From Closterium sp. NIES-65 (taxonomy: Eukaryota; Streptophyta; Zygnematophyceae; Desmidiales; Closteriaceae): a stretch of 64,000 nt of DNA. The position numbers and the translations under genes are program-made. The stretch is from positions 2,546,001 to 2,610,000 of the forward strand of contig CANXME010002275.1 in assembly GCA_948144175.1 (NCBI GenBank), written 5' to 3'. This document shows, one piece after another, positions 48,001-60,947 of this stretch. Position 1 is the stretch's first letter; each line of letters opens with the position of its first letter. The notes below the pieces were generated by a model that worked only from the letters and a program-made list of their open reading frames with translations, was not told the origin of the DNA and ran no database searches.

Positions 48001-49587
48001 TCTAGCCGGACCAATCGACCAACAAGCGAGTTGGTCCAGCCGGTCCGATTGACCAACATTCCAGTTGGTCCAACCAGTTCGATTGACCAACAGGCCAGTT
48101 TGTCCAGCCGGTGCGAATCACCAACAGGCTAGTTGGTCCAGCCTGTCCGATTGACCAACAGGCCAGTTGGTCCGGCCGGTCCGATTGACCAACAGGTCAG
48201 TTGGTCCAGCCAGTCCGATTGACCAACAGGTTAGTGGTCCAGCCGGTTTGATTCACCAAAAGTCTAGTTGGTCCAGCCGGTCCAATTGAGACATAGGCCA
48301 GATGGTCTAAGCGGTCCAATTAACCAACAGTCCAGTTGGTCCACCCGGTCCAATTGACCAACAGGCCCGTTGGTCTAGACGGTCCAATTGACCAACAGGC
48401 CTGTTGGGCCAGCTGGACAGATTGACCAACAGTCCAGTCGGTCCAACCGAACCAATTGACCAACAGTCCAGTTGGTCTAGCCGGTCCAATTGACCAATAG
48501 GCCAGCTGGGCCACCTGGTCCGTTTGACCAAAAGTCCTGTTTGTCCAACTGGTCCAATTGACCAACACGCCAGTTGGTCTAACCAGTCCAATTGACAAAC
48601 AGGCCAGTTGGTCGAGCCGGTCCAAATGACCAACAGGCCAGCTGGTCTAGCCTGTCCGATTGACCAACAGGCCAGTTGGTCCAGGCGGTCCCATTGACCA
48701 ACAGGTCAGTTGTTTCTGCCAGTCTGATTGACCAATAGTCCAGTTGGTCCAGCCGGTCCAATTGACAAACACGCCAGATGGTCTAGCCAGTCCAATGGAC
48801 GAACAGGCCAGTTGGTCCACCCAGTCCAATGGACGAACAGGCCAGTTGGTCCAGCCGGTCCAATTGACCAACAAGCCAGTTGGTCCAGTCGATACAATTG
48901 ACCAACAGTCCAGTTGGTCCAACTGGTCCAATTGACCAACACGCCAGTTGGTCCACCCGGTCCATTTAACCAACAGGCCAGTTGGTCCAGGCGGTCTGAT
49001 TATTCAACAGTCTAGTTGTTCCAACCGGTCCAATTGACCAACAGGCCAGTTGGTCCAGCCGGTCCAATTGACCAAAAGTCAAGTTGGGCCAGCCTGTCTG
49101 ATTGACCAACAGGCCAGTTGGTCCAACCAGTCCGATTGACCAACAGGCCAGTTGGTCGAGCCGGTCCAATTGACCAACAGGCTAGTTGGTCCAGCCGGTC
49201 CAATTGACCATCAGTCCAGTTGGTCCAGCCGGTCCAATTGACCAACAATCTAGTTGGTCCAACCGGTCCAATTGACCAACAGGCCAGATGGTCTAGCCAG
49301 TCCAATTGACCAACAGTCCAGTTGGTCCAACCGGTCCAATTGACCAACAGGCCAGTTGGTCCAGCCGGTCCAATTTACCAACAGGCCAGTTGGGCCAGCC
49401 GGTCCAATTGACCAACAGTCCAGTTGGTCCAACCGGTCCAATTGACCAACAGGCCAGTTGGTCGAGCCGGTCCAATTGACCAACAGTCCAGTTGGTCCAG
49501 CCGCTCCAATTAACCAATAGTCCAGTTGGTCCAGCCGGTCCAATTGACCAACAGGCCAGTTGGTCGAGCTGGTCCAATTGACCAACA

Positions 49588-52500
49588 GTCCAGTTGGTCT
49601 AGCCGGTCCAATTGACCATCAGGCTAGTTGGTCCAGCCGGACCAATTGACCAACTGTCGAGTTGGTCCAGCCGGTCCGATTGACCAACAGTCCAGTTGGT
49701 CCAACCAGTTGAATTGACCAACAGGCCAGTTGGTCCAGCCGGTCCAAATGACCAACAGGCCAGTTGGCCCAGGCAGTCCGATTGACCAACAGCTCAGTTG
49801 GTCCAGCAAGTCCAATTGACCAACAGGTCAGTGGTCCAGCCGGTCCTATCGACCAATAATCTAGTTGGTCCAGCCGGTCCAAGAGAGCAACAGGCCAGAT
49901 GGTCTAGCCGGTCCAAGAAACCAACAGTCCAGTTGGTCCACCCGGTCCAATTGACCAAGAGGCGAGTTGGTCCAGCCGGCCAATCGACCAACAGGCCAGT
50001 TGGGCCAGCTGGTCCGATTGACCAAAAGTCTAGTTGGTCCAACTGGTCCAATTGACCAACACGCCAATTGTTCCAACCAGTCCAATTGACAAACAGGCCA
50101 GTTGGTCCAGCCGGTCCGAATGACCAACAGGCTAGTTGGTCCGGCCTGTCCGATTGACCAACAGGTCAGTTGGTCCAGTCAGTCCGATTGACCAACAGGT
50201 CAGTGGTTCAGCCGGTCCGATTGACTAATAGTCCCCTTGGTCCAGCCGGTCCAATTGACCAATAGGCCTGATGGTCTAGCCGGTCCAATTAACAAAACAG
50301 TCCAGTTGGTCCACCCAGTCCAATTGACGAACATGCCAGTTGGTCCAGCCGGTCCAATTGACCAACAGGCTAGTTGGTCCAGCCGATCCAATTGACCAAC
50401 ACTCCAGTTGGTCCAACTGGTCCAATTGACCAACACGCCAGTTGGTCCAGCTAGTCCATTTAACCAACAAGCCAGTTGGTCCAGCCAGTCCGATTAACAA
50501 ACAGTCTAGTTATTCCAACCGGTCCAATTGACCAACAGGCCAGTTGGTCCAGCCGGTCCAATTGACCAACAGGCCAGTTGGTCCAGCCGGTCCAATTGAT
50601 CAACAGGCCAGTTCGGCCAGCCGGTCCGATTGACCAACAATCTAGTTGGTCCAACCAGTCCAATTGACCAACAGGCCTGTTGGTCCAGCCGGTCCAATTG
50701 ACCAACAGTCCATTTGGTCCAGGCGGTCCAATTGACCAACAGTCATGTTGGTCCAACCGGTCCAATTGACCAACAGGCCAGATGGTCTAGCCGGTCCAAT
50801 TGACCAACAGTCCAGTTGGTCCAACCGGTCCAATTGACCAACAGGCCAGTTGGTCCAGCCGGTCCAATTGAGCAACAGGCCAGTTGGTCCAGGCGGTCCG
50901 ATTGACCAACAATCCAGTTGGTCCAACCGGTCCAATTGACCAACAAGCCAGTTGGTCGAGCCGGTCCAATTGACCAACTGTCCAGTTGGTCCAGCCGGTC
51001 CAATTGACCAACAGTTTAGTTGGTCTTGCCGGTCCAATCGACCAACAGGCGGGTTCGTCCAGCCGGTCCAATTGACCAACAGTCCAGTTGGTCCAGCCGG
51101 TCCAGTTGACCATCAGGCTAGTTGGTCTAGCCGGACCAATTGACCAACAGGCGAGTTGGTCCAGCCGGTCCGATTGACCAACAATCCAGTTGGTCCAACC
51201 GGTCCAATTGACCAACAGGTCGGTTGGTCTAGCCGGTCCAATTGACCTACAGGCTAGTTGGGCCGGCCGGTCCGATTGACCAACAGTCCAGTTGGTCCAA
51301 CTGGTCGAATTGACCAACAGGCTAGTGTGTCGAGCCGGTCCAATTGACCAACAGTCCAGTTGGTCCAGCCGGTCCAATTGACCATCAGGCTAGTTGGTCC
51401 AGCCGGACCAATTGACCAACAGGCGAGTTGGTCGAGCCAGTCCGATTGACCAACATTCCAGTTGGTCCAACCAGTCCAATTGACCAACAGGCCAGTTCGT
51501 CCAGCCGGTCAGAATGACCAACAGGCCAGTTGGTCGAGCCTGTCCGATTGACCAACAGGCCAGTTGGTCCAGGCGGTCCGATTGACCAACAGCGCAGTTG
51601 GTCCAGCCAGTCCGATTGACCAACAGGTCAGTGGTTTAGCCGGTCCAATTAACCAATAGTCCAGTTGGTCCACCTAGTCCAATTGACCAACAGGCCAGTT
51701 GGTCCAGCCCGTCCGATTGACGAAAAGGCCAGTTGGTCCAGCCGGTCCGATTGACCAACAGGCCAGTTGGTCCAGCCGGTCCAATTGACCAACAGGCCAG
51801 TTGGTCCAGCCGGTCCAATTGACCAACAGGCCAGTTGGGCCAGCCGGTCCGATTGACCAACAGTCCAGTTGGTCTAACCGGTCTAATTGACCAACAGGCT
51901 AGTGGGTCGAGCCGGTCCAATTGACCAACAGTCCAGTTGGTCCAGCCGGTCCAATTGACCATCAGGCTAGTTGGTCCAGCCGGACCAATTGACCAACAGG
52001 CGAGTTGGTCGAGCCAGTCCGATTGACCAACATTCCAGTTGGTCCAACCAGTCCAATTGACCAACAGGCCAGTTCGTCCAGCCGGTCAGAATGACCAACA
52101 GGCCAGTTGGTCGAGCCTCTCCGATTGACCAACAGGCCTGTTGGTCCAGGCGGTCCGATTGACCAACAGCGCAGTTGGTCCAGCCAGTCCGATTGACCAA
52201 CAGGTCAGTGGTTTAGCCGGTCCAATTAACCAATAGTCCAGTTGGTCCACCTAGTCCAATTGACCAACAGGCCAGTTGGTCCAGCCCGTCCGATTGACGA
52301 AAAGGCCAGTTGGTCCAGCCGGTCCGATTGACCAACAGGCCAGTTGGTCCAGCCGTTCCAATTGACCAACAGGCAAGTTGGTCCAGCCGGTCCAATTGAC
52401 CAACAGGCCAGTTGGTCTAGCCGGTCCAATTGACCAACAGGCCAGTTGGGCCGGCCGGTCCGATTGACCAACAGTCCAGTTGGTCCAACTGGTCGAATTG

Positions 52501-55089
52501 ACCAACAGGCTAGTGGGTCGAGCCGGTCCAATTGACCAACAGTCCAGTTGGTCCAGCCGGTCCAATTGACCATCAGGCTAGTTGGTCCAGCCGGACCAAT
52601 TGACCAACAGGCGAGTTGGTCGAGCCAGTCCGATTGACCAACATTCCAGTTGGTCCAACCAGTCCAATTGACCAACAGGCCAGTTCGTCCAGCCGGTCAG
52701 AATGACCAACAGGCCGGTTGGTCGAGCCTGTCCGATTGACCAACAGGCCAGTTGGTCCAGGCGGTCCGATTGACCAACAGCGCAGTTGGTCCAGCCAGTC
52801 CGATTGACCAACAGGTCAGTGGTTTAGCCGGTCCAATTAACCAATAGTCCAGTTGGTCCACCTAGTCCAATTGACCAACAGGCCAGTTGGTCCAGCCCGT
52901 CCGATTGACGAAAAGGCCAGTTGGTCCAGCCGGTCCGATTGACCAACAGGCCAGTTGGTCCAGCCGTTCCAATTGACCAACAAGCAAGTTGGTCCAGCCG
53001 GTCCAATTGACCAACAGGCCAGTTGGTCCAGCCGGTCCAATTGACCAACAGGCCAGTTGGGCCAGCCGGTCCGATTGACCAACAGTCCAGTTGGTCTAAC
53101 CGGTCTAATTGACCAACAGGCCAGTTGGTCCAGCCGGTCCAATTGACCAACAGTCCAGTTGGTCCAGCCGGTCCAATTGACCAACAGTCCAGTTGTTCCA
53201 ACCGGTCCAATTGACCAACACGCCAGATGGTCTAGCCGGTCCAATTGACCAACAGTCCAGTTGGTCCAACCGGTCCAATTGACCAAAAGGCCAGTTGGTC
53301 CAGCCGGTCCAATTGACCAACAGGCCAGTTGGGCCAGCCGGTCCGATTGACCAACACTCCAGTTGGTCCAGCCGGTCCAATTGACCAACAGTCTAGTTGG
53401 TCCAGCCGGTCCAATTGACCAACAGTCCAGTTGGTCCAACCGGTCCAATTGACCAACAGGCCAGATGGTCTAGCCGGTCGAATTGACCAACAGTCCAGTT
53501 GGTCCAGCCGGTCCAATTGACCAACAGTCCAGTTGGTCCAGCCGGTCCAATTGACCAACAGTCCAGTTGGTCCAACCGGTCCAGTTGACCAACAGGCCAG
53601 ATGGTCTAGCCGGTCCAATTGACCAACAGTCCAGTTGGTCCAGCCGGTCCAATTGACCAACAGGCCAGTTGGTCCAGCCGGTCCAATTGACCAACAGTCC
53701 AGTTGGTCCAGCCGGTCCAATTAACCATCAGGCTAGTTGGTCCATCTGGACCAATTGACCAACAGGCGAGTTGGTCCAGCCGGTCCGATTGACCAACAGG
53801 CCGGTTGGTCTAGCCAATCCAATTGACCAACAAGCCAGTTGGTCCAGCCGGTCCAATTGACCAACAGTCCAGTTGGTCCAGCTGGTCCAATTGACCAGCA
53901 GTCCAGTTGGTCCAACCGGTCCAATTGACCAACAGACCAGAAGGTCTAGCGGGTCCAATTGACCAACAGTCCAGTAGGTCCAGCTGGTCCAATTGACCAA
54001 CAGGCCAGTTGGTCCAGCCGGTCCAATTGACGAACAGTCCAGTTGGTCCAGCCGGTCCAATTGACCATCAGGCAAGTTGGTCGAGTAGGACCAATTGACC
54101 AACCGACGAGTTGGTCCAGCCGGTCCGATTGACCAACAGTCCAGTTGGTCCAACCAGTCCAATTGACCAACAGGCCAGTTGGTCCAGCCGGTCCGAATGA
54201 CCAACAGGCCAGTTGGTCTAGGCGGTGCGATTGACCTACAGGTCAGCTGGTCCAACCAGTCTGATTGACCAACAGGTCAGTGGTCCAGCCGGTCCAATTG
54301 ACCAATAGTCCAGTTGGTCCAGCCGGTCCAATTGACCAACAGGCCAGATGGTCTAGCCGGTCCAATTAACCAACAGTCCAGTTGGTCCACCCTGTCCAAT
54401 TGACCAACAGGCCAGTTGGTCCAGCCGGTCCAATTGACCAACAGGCCAGTTGAGCCAGCTGGTCCGATTGAACAACAGTCCAGTTGGTCCAACCAGTCCA
54501 ACTTACCAACACGCCTGTTGGTCCAGCCGGTCCATTTGACCAACAGGCCAGTTGGTCCAGCCGGTCCGATTGACCAACAGTCCAGTTGGTCCAACCGGTC
54601 CAATTGACCAGCAGGCCAGTTGGTCCAGCCGGTTCAATTGACCAACAGGCCAGTTGGTCCAACTGGTCCAATTGGCCAACAGGCCTATAGGTCCAACCGG
54701 TCCATTTGACCAACAGGCCAGTTGGTCCAGCCGGTCCAATTGACCAACAGTCCAGTTGGTCCAACCGGTCCAATTGACCAACAGGCCAGTTGGTCCAGCC
54801 GGTTCAATTGACCAACAAGCTAGTTGGTCCAACTGGTCCAATTGGCCAACAGGCCTATTGGTCCAACCGGTCCAATTAACCAACAGTCCAGTTGGTCCAC
54901 CCAATCCAATTGACCAACAGGCCAGTTGGTCTAGCCGGTCCAATTGACCAACAGGCCTGTTGGTCCAGCCGGTCCGATTAACCAACAGTCCAGATGGTCC
55001 AACCGGTCCACTTCACCAACAGGCTTGGTGGTCCAGCCGCTCCAATTGACCAACAGTCCAGTTGGTCCAGCCAATCTAATTGACCAACA
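49588..55089. repeat. Higher-order repeat B, copy 1 (5.5 kb)
   Basis: The monomer order recurs 5,502 bp downstream; for example aagagagcaacaggccag is at 49881 and 55383. The offset falls to 5,468 after one monomer is lost near 50600, then to 4,280 after the triplicated sub-block at 51320-53100, because copy 2 has that sub-block only once. Confidence 0.85.
51320..53100. repeat. Triplicated 577/611-bp sub-block in repeat B
   Basis: Three successive sub-blocks begin with gctagtg(t/g)gtcgagccgg at about 51320, 51897 and 52508 (spacings 577 and 611 bp). They differ by one 34-bp monomer, and each contains one 33-bp variant. Copy 2 of the higher-order repeat has one such sub-block (near 56790). The 1,188-bp difference between copies equals 577 plus 611. 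Confidence 0.8.
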
Positions 55090-58000
55090 GTCCAGTTGGT
55101 CTAGTCGGTCCAATTGACCATCAAGCTAGTTGGTCCAGCCGGACCAATTGACCAACTGTCGAGTTGGTCCAGCCGGTCCGATTGACCAACAGTCCAGTTG
55201 GTCCAACCAGTTGAATTGACCAACAGGCCAGTTGGTCCAGCCGGTCCAAATGACCAACAGGCCAGTTGGCCCAGGCAGTTCGATTGACCAACAGCTCAGT
55301 TGGTCCAGCAAGTCCAATTGACCAACAGGTCAGTGGTCCAGCCGGTCCTATCGACCAATAATCTAGTTGGTCCAGCCGGTCCAAGAGAGCAACAGGCCAG
55401 ATGGTCTAGCCGGTCCAAGAAACCAACAGTCCTGTTGGTCCACCCGGTCCAATTGACCAAGAGGCGAGTTGGTCCAGCCGGCCAATCGACCAACAGGCCA
55501 GTTGGGCCAGCTGGTCCGATTGACCAAAAGTCTAGTTGGTCCAACTGGTCCAATTGACCAACACGCCAATTGTTCCAACCAGTCCAATTGACAAACAGGC
55601 CAGTTGGTCCAGCCGGTCCGAATGACCAACAGGCTAGTTGGTCCGGCCTGTCCGATTGACCAACAGGTCAGTTGGTCCAGTCAGTCCGATTGACCAACAG
55701 GTCAGTGGTTCAGCCGGTCCGATTGACTAATAGTCCCCTTGGTCCAGCCGGTCCAATTGACCAATAGGCCTGATGGTCTAGCCGGTCCAATTAACAAAAC
55801 AGTCCAGTTGGTCCACCCAGTCCAATTGACGAACATGCCAGTTGGTCCAGCCGCTCCAATTGACCAACAGGCTAGTTGGTCCAGCCGATCCAATTGACCA
55901 ACACTCCAGTTGGTCCAACTGGTCCAATTGACCAACACGCCAGTTGGTCCAGCTAGTCCATTTAACCAACAAGCCAGTTGGTCCAGCCAGTCCGATTAAC
56001 AAACAGTCTAGTTATTCCAACCGGTCCAATTGACCAACAGGCCAGTTGGTCCAGCCGGTCCAATTGACCAACAGGCCAGTTGGTCCAGCCGGTCCAATTG
56101 ACCAACAATCTAGTTCGTCCAACTAGTCCAATTGACCAACAGGCCTGTTGGTCCAGCCGGTGCAATTGACCAACAGTCCATTTGGTCCAGCCGGTCCAAT
56201 TGACCAACAGTCATGTTGGTCCAACCGGTCCAATTGACCAACAGGCCAGATGGTCTAGCCGGTCCAATTGACCAACAGTCCAGTTGGTCCAACCGGTCCA
56301 ATTGACCAACAGGCCAGTTGGTCCAGCCGGTCCAATTGACCAACAGGCCAGTTGGTCCAGGCGGTCCGATTGACCAACAATCCAGTTGGTCCAACCGGTC
56401 CAATTGACCAACAAGCCAGTTGGTCGAGCCGGTCCAATTGACCAACTGTCCAGTTGGTCCAGCCGGTCCAATTGACCAACAGTTTAGTTGGTCTTGCCGG
56501 TCCAATCGACCAACAGGCGGGTTCGTCCAGCCGGTCCAATTGACCAACAGTCCAGTTGGTCCAGCCGGTCCAGTTGACCATCAGGCTAGTTGGTCTAGCC
56601 GGACCAATTGACCAACAGGCGAGTTGGTCCAGCCGGTCCGATTGACCAACAATCCAGTTGGTCCAACCGGTCCAATTGACCAACAGGCCGGTTGGTCTAG
56701 CCGGTCCAATTGACCTACAGGCCAGTTGGGCCGGCCGGTCCGATTGACCAACAGTCCAGTTGGTCCAACTGGTCGAATTGACCAACAGGCTAGTGGGTCG
56801 AGCCGGTCCAATTGACCAACAGTCCAGTTGGTCCAGCCGGTCCAATTGACCATCAGGCTAGTTGGTCCAGCCGGACCAATTGACCAACAGGCGAGTTGGT
56901 CGAGCCAGTCCGATTGACCAACATTCCAGTTGGTCCAACCAGTCCAATTGACCAACAGGCCAGTTCGTCCAGCCGGTCAGAATGACCAACAGGCCAGTTG
57001 GTCGAGCCTGTCCGATTGACCAACAGGCCAGTTGGTCCAGGCGGTCCGATTGACCAACAGCGCAGTTGGTCCAGCCAGTCCGATTGACCAACAGGTCAGT
57101 GGTTTAGCCGGTCCAATTAACCAATAGTCCAGTTGGTCCACCTAGTCCAATTGACCAACAGGCCAGTTGGTCCAGCCCGTCCGATTGACGAAAAGGCCAG
57201 TTGGTCCAGCCGGTCCGATTGACCAACAGTCCAGTTGGTCCAGCCGTTCCAATTGACCAACAGGCAAGTTGGTCCAGCCGGTCCAATTGACCAACAGGCC
57301 AGTTGGTCCAGCCGGTCCAATTGACCAACAGGCCAGTTGGGCCAGCCGGTCCGATTGACCAACAGTCCAGTTGGTCTAACCGGTCTAATTGACCAACAGG
57401 CCAGTTGGTCCAGCCGGTCCAATTGACCAACAGTCCAGTTGGTCCAGCCGGTCCAATTGACCAACAGTCCAGTTGTTCCAACCGGTCCAATTGACCAACA
57501 GGCCAGATGGTCTAGCCGGTCCAATTGACCAACAGTCCAGTTGGTCCAACCGGTCCAATTGACCAAAAGGCCAGTTGGGCCAGCCGGTCCGATTGACCAA
57601 CACTCCAGTTGGTCCAGCCGGTCCAATTGACCAACAGTCTAGTTGGTCCAGCCGGTCCAATTGACCAACAGTCCAGTTGGTCCAACCGGTCCAATTGACC
57701 AACAGGCCAGATGGTCTAGCCGGTCCAATTGACCAACAGTCCAGTTGGTCCAGCCGGTCCAATTGACCAACAGTCCAGTTGGTCCAGCCGGTCCAATTGA
57801 CCAACAGACCAGTTGGTCCAACCGGTCTAGTTGACCAACAGGCCAGATGGTCTAGCCGGTCCAATTGACCAACAGTCCAGTTGGTCCAGCCGGTCCAATT
57901 GACCAACAGGCCAGTTGGTCCAGCCGGTCCAATTGACCAACAGTCCAGTTGGTCCAGCCGGTCCAATTAACCATCAGGCTAGTTGGTCCATCTGGACCAA

Positions 58001-59365
58001 TTGACCAACAGGCGAGTTGGTCCAGCCGGTCCGATTGACCAACAGGCCGGTTGGTCTAGCCGGTCCAATTGACCAACAAGCCAGTTGGTCCAGCCGGTCC
58101 AATTGACCAACAGTCCAGTTGGTCCAGCTGGTCCAATTGACCAGCAGTCCCGTTGGTCCAACCGGTCCAATTGACCAACAGGCCAGAAGGTCTAGCCGGT
58201 CCAATTGACCAACAGTCCAGTAGGTCCAGCCGGTCCAATTGACCAACAGGCCAGTTGGTCCAGCCGGTCCAATTGACCAACAGGCCAGTTGGTCCAGCCG
58301 GTCCAATTGACGAACAGTCCAGTTGGTCCAGCCGGTCCAATTGACCATCAGGCAAGTTGGTCGAGTAGGACCAATTGACCAACCGACGAGTTGGTCCAGC
58401 CGGTCCGATTGAGCAACAGTCCAGTTGGTCCAACCAGTCCAATTGACCAACAGGCCAGTTGGTCCAGCCGGTCCGAATGACCAACAGGCCAGTTGGTCTA
58501 GGCGGTGCGATTGACCTACAGGTCAGCTGGTCCAACCAGTCTGATTGACCAACAGGTCAGTGGTCCAGCCGGTCCGATTGACCAATAGTCCAGTTGGTCC
58601 AGCCGGTCCAATTGACCAACAGGCCAGATGGTCTAGCCGGTCCAATTAACCAACAGTCCAGTTGGTCCACCCAGTCCAATTGACCAACAGGCCAGTTGGT
58701 CGAGCCGGTCCAATTGACCAACAGGCCAGTTGAGCCAGGTGGTCCGATTGAACAACAGTCCAGTTGGTCCAACCAGTCCAACTTACCAACACGCCTGTTG
58801 GTCCAGCCGGTCCATTTGACCAACAGGCCAGTTGGTCCAGCCGGTCCGATTGACCAACAGTCCAGTTGGTCCAACCGGTCCAATTGACCAGCAGGCCAGT
58901 TGGTCCAGCCGGTTGAATTGACCAACAGGCCAGTTGGTCCAACTGGTCCAATTGGCCAACAGGCCTATAGGTCCAACCGGTCCATTTGACCAACAGGCCA
59001 GTTGGTCCAGCCGGTCCAATTGACCAACAGTCCAGTTGGTCCAACCGGTCCAATTGACCAACAGGCCAGTTGGTCCAGCCGGTTCAATTGACCAACAGGC
59101 CAGTTGGTCCAACTGGTCCAATTGGCCAACAGGCCTATTGGTCCAACCGGTCCAATTAACCAACAGTCCAGTTGGTCCACCCAGTCCAATTGACCAACAG
59201 GCCAGTTGGTCTAGCCGGTCCAATTGACCAACAGGCCTGTTGGTCCAGCCGGTCCGATTAACCAACAGTCCCGATGGTCCAACCGGTCCACTTCACCAAC
59301 ACGCTTGGTGGTCCAGCCGCTCCAATTGACCAACAGTCCAGTTGGTCCAACCAATCCAATTGACC
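55090..59365. repeat. Higher-order repeat B, copy 2 (4.3 kb)
   Basis: Shortened second copy of the block at 49588-55089. It matches at offset 5,502, then 5,468, then 4,280; for example tgagccag at 54451 recurs at 58731. Similarity fades beyond about 59365, where the irregular array margin begins. Confidence 0.82.
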
Positions 59366-60346
59366 AACAGTCCAGTTGGTCCAGCCAATCCAATTGACCA
59401 ACAGGCCAGTTGGTCCAGCCTATCCGATTTACCAACAGGCCAGGTGGTCCAGCCAGTCCAATTGACCAACGGGCCAGTAACTCCTGCCTCTCCAATTGAC
59501 CAACAGGCCAATTGGTCCAGCCGGTCCGATTGACCAACAGTCTAGTTGGTCCATTCGGTCCGATTGACCAACAGGCCAGTTGGTCTAGCCGGTCCGGTTG
59601 ACCAACAAGATAGTTGGTCCAACAGGTCCAATTGACCAACAGGCCAGTTGGTCCAGCTGGTCCAATTGACCAACAGGCCAGTTGGTTGAGCCGGTCCAAT
59701 TGACCAACAGGCCAGTTGGTCCAGCTGGTCGATTGACCAATAGTTCAGTTGGTCCAGTCAATTGACCAACAGGCCAGTTGGTCCAGCCGGACCAATTGAC
59801 CAACAGGCCAGTTGGTTTCAGCCGGTCTGATTGACCAACAGTCCAGTTGGTCCATTCGGTCTGATTGACCAACAGTCCAGTTGGTCCAACAGGTCCAATT
59901 GACCAACAGGCTAGTTGGTCCAGCCGGTCCAATTGACCAACAGTCCAGTTGGTCCAGCCAGTCCAATTGACCAACAGTCCAGTTGGTCCAGCCGGTCCAA
60001 TTGACCAATAGTCCAGTTGGTCCAACCGGTCCAATTGACCAACAGGCCAGATCATCTAGGCGGTCCAATTGACCAACAGACCAGTTGGTCCAACTGGTCC
60101 TATTGACCAACACGCCAGTTGGTCTAGCCAGTCTAATTGACCAACAGGCCAGTTGGGCCAGCCGGTCCGATTGACCAACAGTCCACTTGGTCCAACCGGT
60201 CCAATTGACCAACAAGCCAGTTGGTCCAGCCGGTCCAATTGACCAACAGTCCAGTTGGTCCAGCCGGTCCAATTGACCAATAGTCCTGTTGGTCCAGCCG
60301 GTCCAATTGACCAACAGTCCAGTTGGTCCAGCCGGTCCAAAGATGT

Positions 60347-60947
60347 CAGAACCAGAGGTTGTTTACCAACCTACCACCTGCTGTTTTGTCCAGCCAGATT
60401 GGTTCTGTTGCTTGGAATTATTTGGGATCATCTTTGGTTGTTCCCAGATTTATTCCCAAGGTCTTTGCTAGCTAGAACTATTTATTCTTTCTCTGTTTGT
60501 ACTTGAATATAGTCAATTTGATTCAAGCGAATTCCTCCCTTCCTGGAATTTCGTTTCTACGCGGTGCGACGGCGGAATGCTACCCGAGTCAACGCTAGTA
60601 CGCTAGCACTCCAACTCTAGGCAAACGCTTTCCGAGCCATAACTTTGTAATGGCAGAACTTTTCGCGAGGCAACTTGGTTCATTTTAAAGCTCTTGGAGC
60701 GAGCTTCGATATAGGAAATTCTCAGCCTAATCCGATCGACGGTGTGCACGATATGCTGCGCGACGCTCAAGGTACTCTTGCTGTTTTGACTAAGTCCCTC
60801 TTGATCCCTCTCTCTACAAACTCGGACTCGAGGATAGGGGCTGGTCTTGTACCAGGCACCCAAGGACCCTTGGAGGTGACCCCGAGGAGAGGTTTTAAGT
60901 TTGATAAAGTCTTAATAGCTTGAGTTTATTAGGCCCTTACACCAACA
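60347..60947 (+). mobile_element. Truncated, inverted solo LTR of the same Copia family
   Basis: Matches about the last 600 bp of the LTR in coding orientation, on the opposite strand to the nested trio. It starts at cagaaccagaggttg and ends at CCAACA (60947). It is clearly older: many substitutions are visible, such as gagcgagcttcg for gagtgagcttcg and tctaggcaaacgc in place of ctaggctaacgc. The 5' part is missing at the satellite border (60340). No PBS follows the 3' end, so it is not the 5' LTR of a neighbouring internal region. An ORF at 60675-60923 is the LTR itself, not a gene. Confidence 0.9.

Larger units (their letters stand above)
43598..60340. repeat. 34-bp tandem satellite array, right part
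   Basis: About 492 further monomers of the same 34-bp satellite, in the same orientation and phase as before the insertion; it is the continuation of the left array. An odd unit near 43830-43850 (ggtccaagggttggaaggcg) breaks the pattern. The right edge becomes irregular from about 59700, with shortened units (ggtccagtcaattgacc near 59752) and extra bases (ggtttcagccgg near 59813), as often seen at satellite margins. The array stops at 60340 in the middle of a unit. Long minus-strand frames such as 46753-48090 (445 codons) are repeats of the same 34-residue pattern and are judged non-coding. Confidence 0.97.

Noticed and set aside
1..60340. Claim that the array is a centromere
   Set aside because: Higher-order satellite with nested retrotransposons is compatible with a centromere or other heterochromatin, but nothing in the sequence is specific. 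CENH3 chromatin data would decide.
60675..60923. 82-codon frame as a host gene next to the array
   Set aside because: It is entirely within the inverted solo LTR and matches the minus-strand LTR frames of the nested elements.
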